64,000 nt of DNA from Dimorphilus gyrociliatus. Its lineage: Eukaryota > Annelida > Polychaeta > Dinophilidae. The translations under genes and the position numbers were made by a program. The notes under the pieces were generated by a model. It ran no database searches and was not told the origin of the DNA. It worked only from the letters and a program-made list of their open reading frames with translations. The stretch covers positions 2,842,946-2,906,945 of the forward strand of contig CAJFCJ010000006.1 in the NCBI GenBank assembly GCA_904063045.1, given 5' to 3'. This document shows, piece by piece, positions 1 through 10,600 of the stretch (position 1 is its first letter; the number at the start of each line of letters is the position of its first letter).

Positions 1-464
1 GGATCAATTAACTTTACTTGATCAGGTACTAATAGTGGTTGCTCAGTACGAATACAAGTTGGAGGAGTGTCTGGAGATGCTTGTTCTGTTTTGTACTCTA
101 CATTTAAGCCATCTACAAAAACCCAGTTTCTCTCTTTAATAATAGAGTTTATTATCCCAATTTTTCCTTTATCTTTTCCAACCATCACCATTACACGATC
201 TCCTTTGAACAAAGCCATATCGTCAATATCCTGAACATAGATCTTCTTGTGTTTTTGATCGGGTGCATTGGCTCTTTTAAACTCATCTGTCCACGGTCTA
301 TGCTCGTTGTAAAACCAATCAGTTTTTTTAACTTCTTTCCATCCAACAAAGGGATAATGGCGTCTAATAAGTCGATGACCTGAGTTTTCATACATAGCCC
401 GTTCAACATAACGTTGCCAGTATTTCATTTTAACTTTTCTTAACAGAACTTGTCCTAGCCGCAT
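1..464 (-). CDS. MRPL24: Mitochondrial large ribosomal subunit protein uL24m (bL24m), 3' part off window
   Basis: Reading the minus strand from an ATG at 464 gives an open frame of about 154 residues that runs off the left edge, so the C-terminus is missing. The core is a KOW-type motif at about residues 86-105 (FKGDRVMVMVGKDKGKIG), followed by a segment ending in TPPTCIRTEQPLLVPDQVKL, as expected for the mitochondrial ribosomal protein L24 family, which sits near the tunnel exit of the mitoribosome. The N-terminus (MRLGQVLLRKVK) is basic and free of acidic residues, fitting a mitochondrial import signal, which is why I chose 464 over the second in-frame ATG at 428. No intron is visible in this part. 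The gene is divergent from ELOA. Identity is firm from the KOW region; the exact start is less certain. Confidence 0.88.
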   Translation of the reverse strand, partial: MRLGQVLLRKVKMKYWQRYVERAMYENSGHRLIRRHYPFVGWKEVKKTDWFYNEHRPWTDEFKRANAPDQKHKKIYVQDIDDMALFKGDRVMVMVGKDKGKIGIINSIIKERNWVFVDGLNVEYKTEQASPDTPPTCIRTEQPLLVPDQVKLID

Positions 465-1078
465 GCTTTTTTTTTAACTTTTTGTATTATCGTTCATAGG
501 CAATGTCGGGTACACCTAAATTGTGAAGGAATGGGTTTACCAAAAGAAGTTAATAATTGAAGTAAAATTGAATTTTCACATTATGGCAAAGATATATATT
601 TAAAATACAAAACAACATGGTTAACGTGCTGATTTTCTTATATGTGTTAAAAAAAATAATATCTTTAGATGTGTCATTTATGTAAAGTTTTAAGTTCAAT
701 TTTCAACAGAAGGCCTGTTATACTAATAAGAAACAATAAGAATTGCTTTATTAAGAAATTCAATTACTTTACTAATTCTTACGATATCTTTTATTTGAAG
801 TTGTTTAATTTAAACTTCGTAAAAATTCCTCTCGTGATTTAACTAGACTCATGAGAAAGCGCCATCTGGGAACCTTCTATTTCCGGATTGAGCCTATCAC
901 GTGTTTAGTTCAATTATAGGCGATACTCCTAAGCGGACGAGTCTAATCAGATAAGAGAAAAACGTCGCACTGCTACAGAAAGTCTGGAATGAGCGCTTGC
1001 AGTTGTAGTAAAACATATCGAATTATTAGTCTATAGATCTCTTTGTTTTCTTCTCTGTACAATCCTGTACATTTACAA
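465..1078. promoter_or_regulatory. Divergent promoter region between MRPL24 and ELOA
   Basis: About 0.6 kb separates the two start codons. It holds an AGCGCCATCT site (858-867; reverse complement AGATGGCGCT, a CTCF/YY1-like core), a nearby TTCCGG (ETS-like), a CACGTG E-box at 899-904 and a GC-richer stretch from about 840 to 1010 that stands out from the AT-rich flanks. The divergent layout suggests a shared promoter. No transcription start can be placed from sequence alone. Confidence 0.45.
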
Positions 1079-4000
1079 ATGGACGACGTAAATTGTATAA
1101 AAGAGAAGTTACAAAATGATCCGGACGAAAAATCTGTTAGCAATAAATGAATATTTCAGGTTTTATTTTTCAAGTAACAAGTCTCTTTCTTTTACAGATA
1201 GTCAAACTATTCAAAAAGCTCGATAAACTTGAAATTACATTAGAAATTCTTTGTGTGAGTTCTTAGATAACCCCATTTTTTTATGACAAAAATGTCTTGC
1301 GCATGCGTGTTTAACAGATCGTTTGGAAATATCGGGTGAAAAATAAAATTAGTGTGCTAAAAGATGGTTTTGTCATAAGCTAAAATTTGCGTAAAATCTG
1401 TTTTAGGGGTCAATCTATTTAAAGACGAAGACTCTTAAATTATGAGCAAAATTTTACACTTTAGATAATGGATTACATAATAGTTTCCTAATACGCCGAA
1501 GTAGTTTAGTAGTGCTAAATAAAGCAAATAATAGATCTTTTAGATTACATTTAAAGAGTAATTCTAGGTTTGCGATTTCACAGAAAACGAAAATAGGAAA
1601 GGTAGTCAATAGTTTTAGGAAACATGATGGACGCGTCGGCGATATGGCTAAATTTTTGGTGACAAGATGGAAAGAAATGGTTCCACAGAATGTCATGTCA
1701 TCAAACCCTAATAATACTGGATCGCCAGGTAGCATCATTCGTACAGAAACAGTATCAGAGACAAACCTTGACGTCGACAAGGCTCCGAAAATAGATGTTA
1801 TGAAAAAAATCTCACCAGAAAAGACAAGAGAAAAAGATTCAGATCATAAGAAAGATAAGAAAAGAGAGCGAGAAAATCGAAAAAGAAATCATTCGCAATC
1901 TGTCTCATTTGATGATCAACTAAATTACGACAATTCGAAACCTCATAAATCTAAGAAGAAAAAGAAATCAAAGGATAAGGACAGAGAACATACTCACACG
2001 CACACACCTAAGCCATGTATAGTTCCTGAAGTTCCCAAAGTTCCTGAGGTTGTTCCTGAAATTAAAATGCCTTCTCCAAAACCTGTAAGTAAATCTTAAC
2101 CACTTCTTCCAACTGCATACAAATGAATAATTTTTCTTATTACATAGGAAAAAATTGACATATCATCAACTTTACCTGAAATTTCACCGTCGTATAAACC
2201 ACTTCGTAGGCCTTTTGAAGACGAGAAAAGAAAAGGTAATTTTTATCTCTTGTCTTTGAGTCTTTAAAATATTTGTTTTATTAATCTAATATCAGCGAAA
2301 ATAGGAATAATTCTATTTATAAACTTATATAAATAACCGAGACATTCTTCAATTACCTGAAAAGCAGTTGTTGATGAAATTTTGCACTTCTTTTCAAAAC
2401 CTTGTATAAATGTATATATATATATATATACTGTATATACTGTATGTAGTAGATACACACTATACAAGTGTAAAATATAAATTTGTGTATATCTACACTA
2501 TATATATAGTTATAGAGAGAATTATACTGATACTTAATAATACAAATGCAGATTGTTACTTAACCTCTTCCAATTAATCTACTTTTCTACTTAACATTTA
2601 TAATTTAATAATATTTTTTATGTAATAGCCGCTGTCCACATCGACACGTCACATATTGGTAAAAGAGTTTATGCAAGTAGAAAAGTGTATGCTGGTAAAA
2701 GGACGAGATATTTAACTAGTATGTTGAAGTAGACATAAATATTCAGACTTCAATATTTGTTTAAATTGCTTTTTTAGAAGTACCAAAGCTTTTCGATTCT
2801 TGTTTACAAGTCCTAAAGGACAATGTACAATGTAAGTTTTTTAAAATGTTGGATTAAATATAAAAGATTGAATGTGTTCATTTACTATATATAGATATAG
2901 AAAATGTTGGAGCTATTCCAGCGTCACTACTTATGCCTATCTTAGAGGCTTGCACACCAGAAAAACTTTATGAGTTGGAAGATTTTAATCATCAATTTTT
3001 GGGTGAGACTGATGACTTATGGAAAAAATTTTGCAAAGTTGACTTTAAAAATTCAACACCGTCTGAATTTGAAAGCTGGAGGGAATTGTATTTGGTAAGT
3101 GATAAAAAAAACTATTCAGAATGTTCGATAAACTATACAAAAGCGATACTAGTTTGAGAATGGTTACTATTGGATCTGAGACAGCTGTTTTTTTTTTTAA
3201 ATAGAGGCTGGCTGTAAGGTGAAATGTATTTTACAGGAGATTTTCTTTTAAATGGAGCCGAAAAGGAATATAAAGGCATAAGTTTATTCCATTACTCTGA
3301 AAGTATGAGGTGGATTTTAGTCAAATCATATATTTAAAAGCATTTACTAATTAGGGAAGAGCTGAGAAAAAGTTTAACATTTAAAACCATTAGGACAGGA
3401 AATGATTTAATATAGTTTCTGTAAAAATTACAAAAATTTGAACCATCCAGATGCTTTGTAGGTAATTGCTATATTTAGAAAATTATCAATTAATTTATAA
3501 ACCAAAAAAGTTCTTTTAATATTTCATTCAGGTTAGAAAATATTTTGATTTCCAAATAGTATTCCCAAAATTTGTTACGTAGATCTGCTCACATATCTAT
3601 TTATAAAAGGATATTAACTGGTGTTTCACCGCGACTTGCTACGATTGTCTAAGAAATCCTAATAATAGTATCTTTAATATTTTCAAATAGAGATATGAGT
3701 ATAAATCAGATATATATATATATATATATCTGATTTATTAATAAATATCTGTATTTAGAAATACAAATAATTATCTTGGATTTTATCACGCAGCGTCTCA
3801 AAGATGAACAAGAGGAAAAGCTAGCACGAATAACGGATAGGATTTCACAAAGAAATAAGAATAAGGGCGATCCCAAAAGGAAAACAAAATTAGCTTTCGA
3901 AAACTCTATTGCTAAACCTCCTAGAAGCGTATTGAGAAAACAAATTAAGAATGGAGTGACTACACCTCATGCGCTCCAAGTAATTAAACCTGGCGCTAGG

Positions 4001-4081
4001 CCTTTTGTTTCTAAACCTAAGAAGATAGTTCCTCCTCTCATGCAGAAAACGCTCAAACTGTTGAGAAACGTGCGTCGTTAG
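1079..4081 (+). CDS. ELOA: Elongin A (RNA polymerase II elongation factor / substrate receptor)
   Basis: Eight exons join in phase to 444 residues: 1079-1135, 1198-1254, 1584-2084, 2148-2235, 2629-2718, 2778-2831, 2895-3094, 3794-4081. The N-terminus (about residues 18-75) is a TFIIS N-terminal (LW) domain, with LFKKLDKLEITLEIL and IGKVVNSFRKHDG. A lysine-rich low-complexity middle follows. The C-terminal Elongin A domain has a BC box (KLFDSCLQVL, which contacts Elongin C) and the hallmark PILEACTPEKLYELEDFNHQ / ESWRELYL, ending in a basic helix. Elongin A stimulates Pol II elongation in the nucleus and serves as substrate receptor of a cullin-RING ligase with Elongin B/C. At 444 residues it is shorter than the roughly 770-residue vertebrate protein, mainly in the middle linker. 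A poly(A) signal AATAAA lies at 4137-4142. The last intron (699 bases) contains a perfect 38-base palindrome. Confidence 0.93.
2411..2446. repeat. TA tract with two ACTGTAT cores (ELOA intron 4)
   Basis: A TA run followed by two ACTGTAT units ten bases apart; part of the dispersed ACTGTAT family. Confidence 0.6.
3701..3738. repeat. Perfect 38-bp AT palindrome in the last ELOA intron
   Basis: ATAAATCAGA at 3701-3710 is mirrored as TCTGATTTAT at 3729-3738, with an uninterrupted TA run between the arms, so the whole element is self-complementary. It lies about 55 bases upstream of the final 3' splice site and could extrude or fold as a hairpin in DNA or pre-mRNA. Confidence 0.85.
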
Positions 4082-4142
4082 AGGGTTATTTTATCATTGA
4101 TTTGTTGATTTATAATTTTAATGTGTGAGGATATTAAATAAA

Positions 4143-5248
4143 TATTTGTTCAAGTCGAATAGCAAAAAAAAACTTGTCTGTCTGATAATTTCTATTTATT
4201 TTTCATTTTGAGCGACCCATGATGCAGGCATGTTTAAATGTTGCATATTGGTAGATAAATGATAATAGATTGTATCTGAAACCGTAATGTCTGTCAAAGT
4301 AGCAGGAGCCACATATGTCTAATGCAGCTGTTGTTACCTATTAGCAACACGTGCATCTCTTATGGTTAGAGCAGAGTTTATCGTAATGTATCACAATAGA
4401 ACTATATAAGAAACAAATGCTATATTGAACAATATTTAATATTTTTCACAACATGTCTGTCTACCTACAGAGTTGACTTAAACTTTCTAATTTATTTGCT
4501 TTGTTTATTAAATAAAACTTACCATTTAAAGCTGATATTAATTGTTTCTAATCCTTTATATAGCTGTTTTCAAACAAAAGTTCACGGAGTATTTTTTCAA
4601 CTGATTTATCCTTAATTTTCAATATAAACTACGTTTATTTATTTGTTTTTCAACAAGTGTCTTGTAAATGCTACCTGTTTATTCTCACTGATAAAAGAAT
4701 TCTTGTTACAACAGTTTTATACCTCTTCGTTACATAATAAATAACTTTGATTAGAGATAGTCTAAACAATCTGATTGGTTTTCATTAAGAAAAACAACAA
4801 CTTATGCTACGTTTCCAAAACAACTCAACCTGTTTCTTTTTTTTCAATTAAACGTCTTTTTATGGCCATTTTTCTGTTTTCTTTCAATTATAATTTCTTT
4901 GAATATATTTTCCATACTACATTAGCAATCAATATACATTTTACACTTTTAACCATCAATTAAAATGTAGAATAATACAACTTTAGCCATATTTCTATCG
5001 ATTATGATTTGCATATGTACGACTTTCTTACGTAAAATGGGCTAATAGCAATTAAAAAATATTGGAAAAAAACTTGTATTTCTAAGAAATTTACACATAC
5101 AGATGGCGCTACAGGAGGTTAACTTTTACAAATTGAAAAAAAAAACTTATCTCATTAACAGCCGTTGTATTATTCGTAAATATTTAATGAAATAATCATT
5201 GAAAAATTTTTTTCGGAATCAATAAATTAAAATAAAAGAAGAATAAAA
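4143..5248. other. Gene-free spacer between ELOA and the 5S rRNA gene
   Basis: No reading frame here looks like protein and no splice-phase-consistent exon was found. An AGATGGCGCT motif sits at 5101-5110. The rest is AT-rich unique-looking sequence. Confidence 0.5.
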
Positions 5249-5366
5249 GAATACGGCACCCAGTGTTCCCAGGCGGTCTCCCATCCAAGTACTGACTGGG
5301 CCGTACGTCATTTAACTTCGGTGATCGGACGAGAACCGGTGCTTGTAACGTCGTATGGCCGTATAC
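5249..5366 (-). rRNA. 5S ribosomal RNA gene
   Basis: The minus strand from 5366 begins GTATACGGCCATAC and ends GGTGCCGTATTC, 118 bases, followed directly by a TTTT run (5248-5245) that fits RNA polymerase III termination. The 3' half contains the nearly invariant AGTACTTGGATGGGAGACC and GCCTGGGAA segments that include the C-box of the internal promoter. Helix I pairs: the first nine bases match the last nine at eight positions, with only position 2 mismatched. The 5' half (loop B/C region) differs from the vertebrate sequence, as expected for an invertebrate. It appears as a single copy here, not as a tandem cluster, and no second copy was seen in the window. An intact terminal helix, terminator and C-box argue for a functional dispersed copy over a decayed pseudogene. 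Confidence 0.93.
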
Positions 5367-7625
5367 AACAGATTGGTTAAACTAGTACTATTTAACAACC
5401 AGAGTTACTACTAGTCTAAGTCTATTTTCTATTGAGAACAAATTTTAATAATCCTATGTATTTTTTGCAAAGATGAAGGGAAACAAAGACCATAAAATTT
5501 CCTTCAAATAGAAGGAACACTAATTTATAGACAACATCCTAAAAATCAAAGCATTTGAGAACGGTTTGTCTCTTAACAAGGTTGAGTTATAGCTCGTCAG
5601 CTTGTGTCTTAAAGGATTTTTTCGCAGTCACAATGGTCTTTTAAATAAAAATTGTATCTTTTTACATCAGTAAAAAGATTATTGATAAAATTACCAAATT
5701 AAAATAAACATTCTATAAAGAAAAGCTTCATCTTTATTTTGGAATTGAGAGTCTCATTTTTAAAGATGGTCTAATATTGGACATAGTATAGCTCATTATA
5801 TCATGTTTTTGATGATCCTCTTTAGCATATTCGAATAATAAGTGGAGTCATTATTTCAGACAATGATTAGATCAAAGTACCAGGAGAGAATAGTACTCTT
5901 ATTATTATTATCCATTTACATATCTATATGATTAAATGGATAGTTTACATTGAACAATGGAATCATCAAACGCATTAATTTAAATATTGTCATGCCATAA
6001 TTCCTATTTTTTTTTGTTATCTCATCTTGATAACCAAATATATCAGAGAGATTTTAAACCTTCCTTAAGAGAGATCGTATTTTCTTACTTTTTAAGCTTC
6101 CTTATAATAAAAACGACTATTGTTTTTAAGGAGAAAAAGAGATAGAAAGAGGATAGAGAGACCTTGAATTATGATTCCTCATAACTTTTACATTGCTACA
6201 AAGCATCCCTTGACTATATTTTCGTTTTGTTATTCTGACCTTTAACCTTGGCTATACGCACTCAGGAGGCCTGATCATACGAGTTTAACAAATCATTCTT
6301 TAATTTGCATATTACTTAACACAAATAAATTAGAAATTCCAATCTATATTTAATTTTGTCCTTTATCACGATGGCCCTATTTACAGATAAAATTATGTTG
6401 ATATAGTCAATTTCGTTAATAAATTCTTTAAAATATCATTTAATTAATATTCATATGAAGGAAATGAAAGCTAAAGATATATTATTCTTTTTTAGTTTAA
6501 CATTATTTCTTAGTTTTAGAGATAAAAAAAACAATAATATAGTTTGTCAAGAATATCTTTGTTTTGTTAACAAACAATCATATGTTTTAGATAATAAATG
6601 AAAAGTGAAATAGTATAAGAATTATATTCTACCGGATGGATTATTGTTTCTTTATTTCTTTATTTTTTATTGGTTCGTTATTGTATCAAAAGGGTTCTAA
6701 TCTCGTTCTCAAGTGATTACCATAGAAACCATTTCTAGATCTTCAATTCGGCAACTCTCATTATCCTTCAATAATGGGTTTAGAAGCGTGAGAAGAACGC
6801 CAAATTGTCTCTTGAAACATCTCTTTCAAAATTACATGGAATCAATTAGATTGAATTAATTTCTGTTTTTATTGTCAAAGAAGGGCTCACTTGCGATGAT
6901 AACATGTGGTGTTAGCCTTAAGGAAAATGGTGTATTTCTTAGTGATTCTCAATGAAAACAGCTATATGATATCCTTATCCCTTTTCAAAGCGAATTACAA
7001 TTTGATAATTATTTAGTATCATTAAAAGATAACTACATTTACGTATTGTAATTGGTTATAAATAAGTGGTTTCCTAATGGATCAAATTAACAAATAGATG
7101 GCGTTACTTCCGGTGAAAAGAAACTCTCTAAGTTTACCACTCAGTTTTTTGTCTCTTTATCGATTGTAAGAGGTGTTTTAAGCGTTTTTTCCGAAGGAAA
7201 GAGTAGTATGATAATAAATACAAATACTTTTTTAGATGAAACGAAAGAAGATGAGATGATGCATTTACTTTTTTCTCCTCACCTTTTCTTACGCTTCAAT
7301 TCACTAGCACTTTTCGTATAGTAATCTTACGAATATACGTCCACATTCAGGTGAATGAAACGCCTACTCTCATAATTTTAAAGAAGGAATGAATAGAGAA
7401 AAAGTAATATATTTCTCTGACCAATTTTTTTTATCAATGGAAAAAGTCAGCACAGGTGTTTGTTATTAAGTTAGTTCATCTAGGGCTGTATTATCATTTT
7501 ATTGCCTGGACACACGTATTCTTTAGATTAATTTTTACGACATTTATGATTAATTTACCTACTGAAACTAGCTAAGAGTCTACTCATTTCTTCACTTTAT
7601 TCGAATTCTTTAGCTAATCGTTAGT
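5367..7625. other. Gene-free spacer between 5S rRNA and PAPSS 3' end
   Basis: No supported coding exon on either strand. The only notable content is a promoter-like motif pair at 7096-7113, annotated separately. The remainder is AT-rich and includes the 3' flank of PAPSS. Confidence 0.5.
7096..7113 (+). promoter_or_regulatory. AGATGGCG + ACTTCCGG promoter-like motif pair
   Basis: AGATGGCG (7096-7103; YY1/CTCF-like core) is followed two bases later by ACTTCCGG (7106-7113; consensus ETS/GABP site). A good 5' splice donor (GATT|GTAAGA) lies at 7165/7166, so the stretch could be the start of an unrecognised plus-strand transcript. Motif identity is seen directly; function is inferred. Confidence 0.35.
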
Positions 7626-10600
7626 TTATTTCTGCTTGATTGATTGATAGTATTCGACCATAACTTTCCAAGCTTTCGGAGCCATAAAACCTTCAGGAGG
7701 GTTTTCACCAGCTCTTGCCATACTTCTCATTTTCGTCCCACTGATGAACAAATAATCGTCTTTTTTGGAGAAATCGACAAAATCCATGGCAGATTTGTTT
7801 TTATTGTATGCTGCTACTTTGAACGGTATAACCTCTAATTGATTTAGTCCTGGAGCCATAGTAAGAACTTTAGCTCCATGTGTTGGATTATACAAATCTT
7901 GCTTGGTATCTGGATGAGGCATTCCAGCTGGATCTCTACCGACAATGTAAAAGTTTGTTCCTGTTGCCATTCGAGCTTTGCAGTGCCATTGAACTTCAGT
8001 TGGTCCGGCATACATCATTGGCGAAGGGAATATTGCCAAAACGGTAGATTCGGGATCGAGTACACCCTCATCCATAATGGCTAAATGCTGCTTGATTCTC
8101 CACGCAAGTGGAACATCGTCTTCCTTGGTCCAACCTCCTAAAGGATGTAGCAGAAGTACGGGTTTTTTATATCCCCGCTCGATCAACTTTCTCTTTGTAT
8201 CTGTCATTAACAGAGCATGTCCGTTATGCACTGGATTACGCAATTGGAAAGCAAAAACTGCATCGGCATTCATCGATCTGAACTTTTGTCTCAGTTCAGT
8301 GGGGGTTTTTCTGTACTCGTCGAGACCGTCATTCCAGCGGATTCTTTCAAAAACCTCCAGATCACCACCACACAACCAATCTCCGCTCTCCATAACCGTT
8401 TTAATATACGGATGACCAGGATTAGCAGTACCCCATTGCCTACTACATCTTTCTTCCTTTCTATGCTCGTAAAATTCTGGAGTACGGAGGATTGCAACGA
8501 TTTTTCCCTCGTAGCTTAATGAAATAGCGGGAGAGCTTGCTAAGCGTTCTTTGTTTTCTGTTGTAACTGGCAAAACGATAGGAATTGATTGGTTAGAGGT
8601 ACCACCGTCCAAGCAGAGAACACCAAAGTGTTGGGAATGCAGAAATTCGCTCTCTCTCATAAATCCTGAAAGTGGTGTCGCCCATCCTTCACTCAGAACT
8701 TGAACCCATTGCAGGTCTAATTTGTTGATTTCCAAAACAGGTAAACCTGCTGCTTCGACTTTTGCAGCTTCAATTCGGTCAGCTGGCACGAATAACTCAT
8801 GAACCATGTTAGTCGAGGCCATTGGAACAATACCATTTTTCTGGAGTAATTCAACAATGTGTGATACACATTCTTCTACAGAACTCTGCCCAGTTTTAAC
8901 GCGTAATTCTGGAGAGTGAGGTTCCTCATACTTTGAGTCTATTCCGGTAAAGCCTTTGATTTGGCCTGCCCTGGCCTTCTTATATAAACCTTTCACGTCA
9001 CGTTCTTCGCAAAGAGAAAGAGGTGTATCGACAAATATCTCGAAGAATGGAAGGTTTGCGGATTCGTGCAATTTTCGAGCTTTATCTCTGTCGTTCCTAT
9101 ATGGTGAGATAAAGCTGGTTAGACAGACTATTCCCCCATCGGCAAAAAGTTTTGAAACTTCTGAAATTCTACGAATATTTTCCTCTCTGTCCTCTGGAGT
9201 AAAGCCCAAATTCTTGTTCAATCCATGACGAATATTATCTCCATCCAAACTATAGGATGGTATACCCTGAGCAACGAGGTATTCTTCCAAAGCGAATGAT
9301 AAAGTTGTTTTACCAGCTCCAGATAAGCCTATTAAAAAATAAAACATACGATTTAAGTAGGGACAAAAACAGAGTCTATAGGTACTCGAAACAACTCGTA
9401 CTTTGATCCATATTAAGACAATATTGTTACTAATCAAAATAAGTAGAAAATTTATCTTTTCCTTTAATTCAATTATTAATCAAGTTCCGACATTTGTACT
9501 CGATATAAGGTGCAAATGAACTTCCTTTTCTATATATATATATATACTTTATATATAATTATTTTTAATTGAGCGGAAGGTGAAAAAAAGTAAAGTTCAT
9601 TTCAAAATAAGTAGGGGACGGTGAATATATATCTCTTTCTTATTCAGTTATACATAGATAATTTAAATCACGATAAATAATTAAAATGGATGATTAACGT
9701 CTGTATTTTCTACCAAGACAGCTAGTTAATCCCGCACTGTCACACAAGAATCCTTGTTTGTCCCGAGCGTAAAAAATAGGATAATAAATTTAAAACAATG
9801 GAGATTGAGTACATTTAAACTTGGTTGTCATCAATAATACTATGTATAGCGTCCTTTTTAATCATTCAAAAACTATAATTAAGTGAGTGAACGAACGTCA
9901 ATTATTTTTCTTTTTTTTTGTCCTTTACATACACATAGATTTATTATCTTTCTTTCATTTTTTTTGTCTGTTCTCTTTTAGAATGATAATTATGATAACC
10001 TCCATTAAACCTTAGATAAAGGGTAATAGATTAAAAAAGAAAGGTATGATAAATAATTATGCAAATTACTACCTTAATTAAATCCCGGATTTAATTAATT
10101 ATATATTATTTATTTGCAACAAATAGATATTTCTATATATGAATATGTTTAAAAATATCATTTAGTTTATATATATATATCTATATACTGTATATCTATA
10201 TATATATATATGCAGTATATATAGATATACAATTTGTGAGAAAGGTATTTTTTCAAGAAGTCACGAAAATGAAAATTGATCGAATATCACATAATAATCA
10301 AAAAGTAGATGGGTTATATGGTGTAATATTACGGAGAGTTTGTAATTACAAATGAACTTGATAAACGATAGACGTTTTCGGATGGTAGTGTACAAAAAAA
10401 AAACTGGGGAAAAATAGAAATAAATCTTTTTGCGGCTTACCTGTAAACCAAACTGTACAACCTCTAAATCCTCCTTTCTGCCCTAAAACTTTCGCTCTTT
10501 CCTGTCTTGAAACATGCTGCGCTTGGTACGTGACATTCGTCGCCCGTTGCAGATTCTACAAAGCATAAAATAATGCGAATTACAAGGCGAACTCGAGTTT

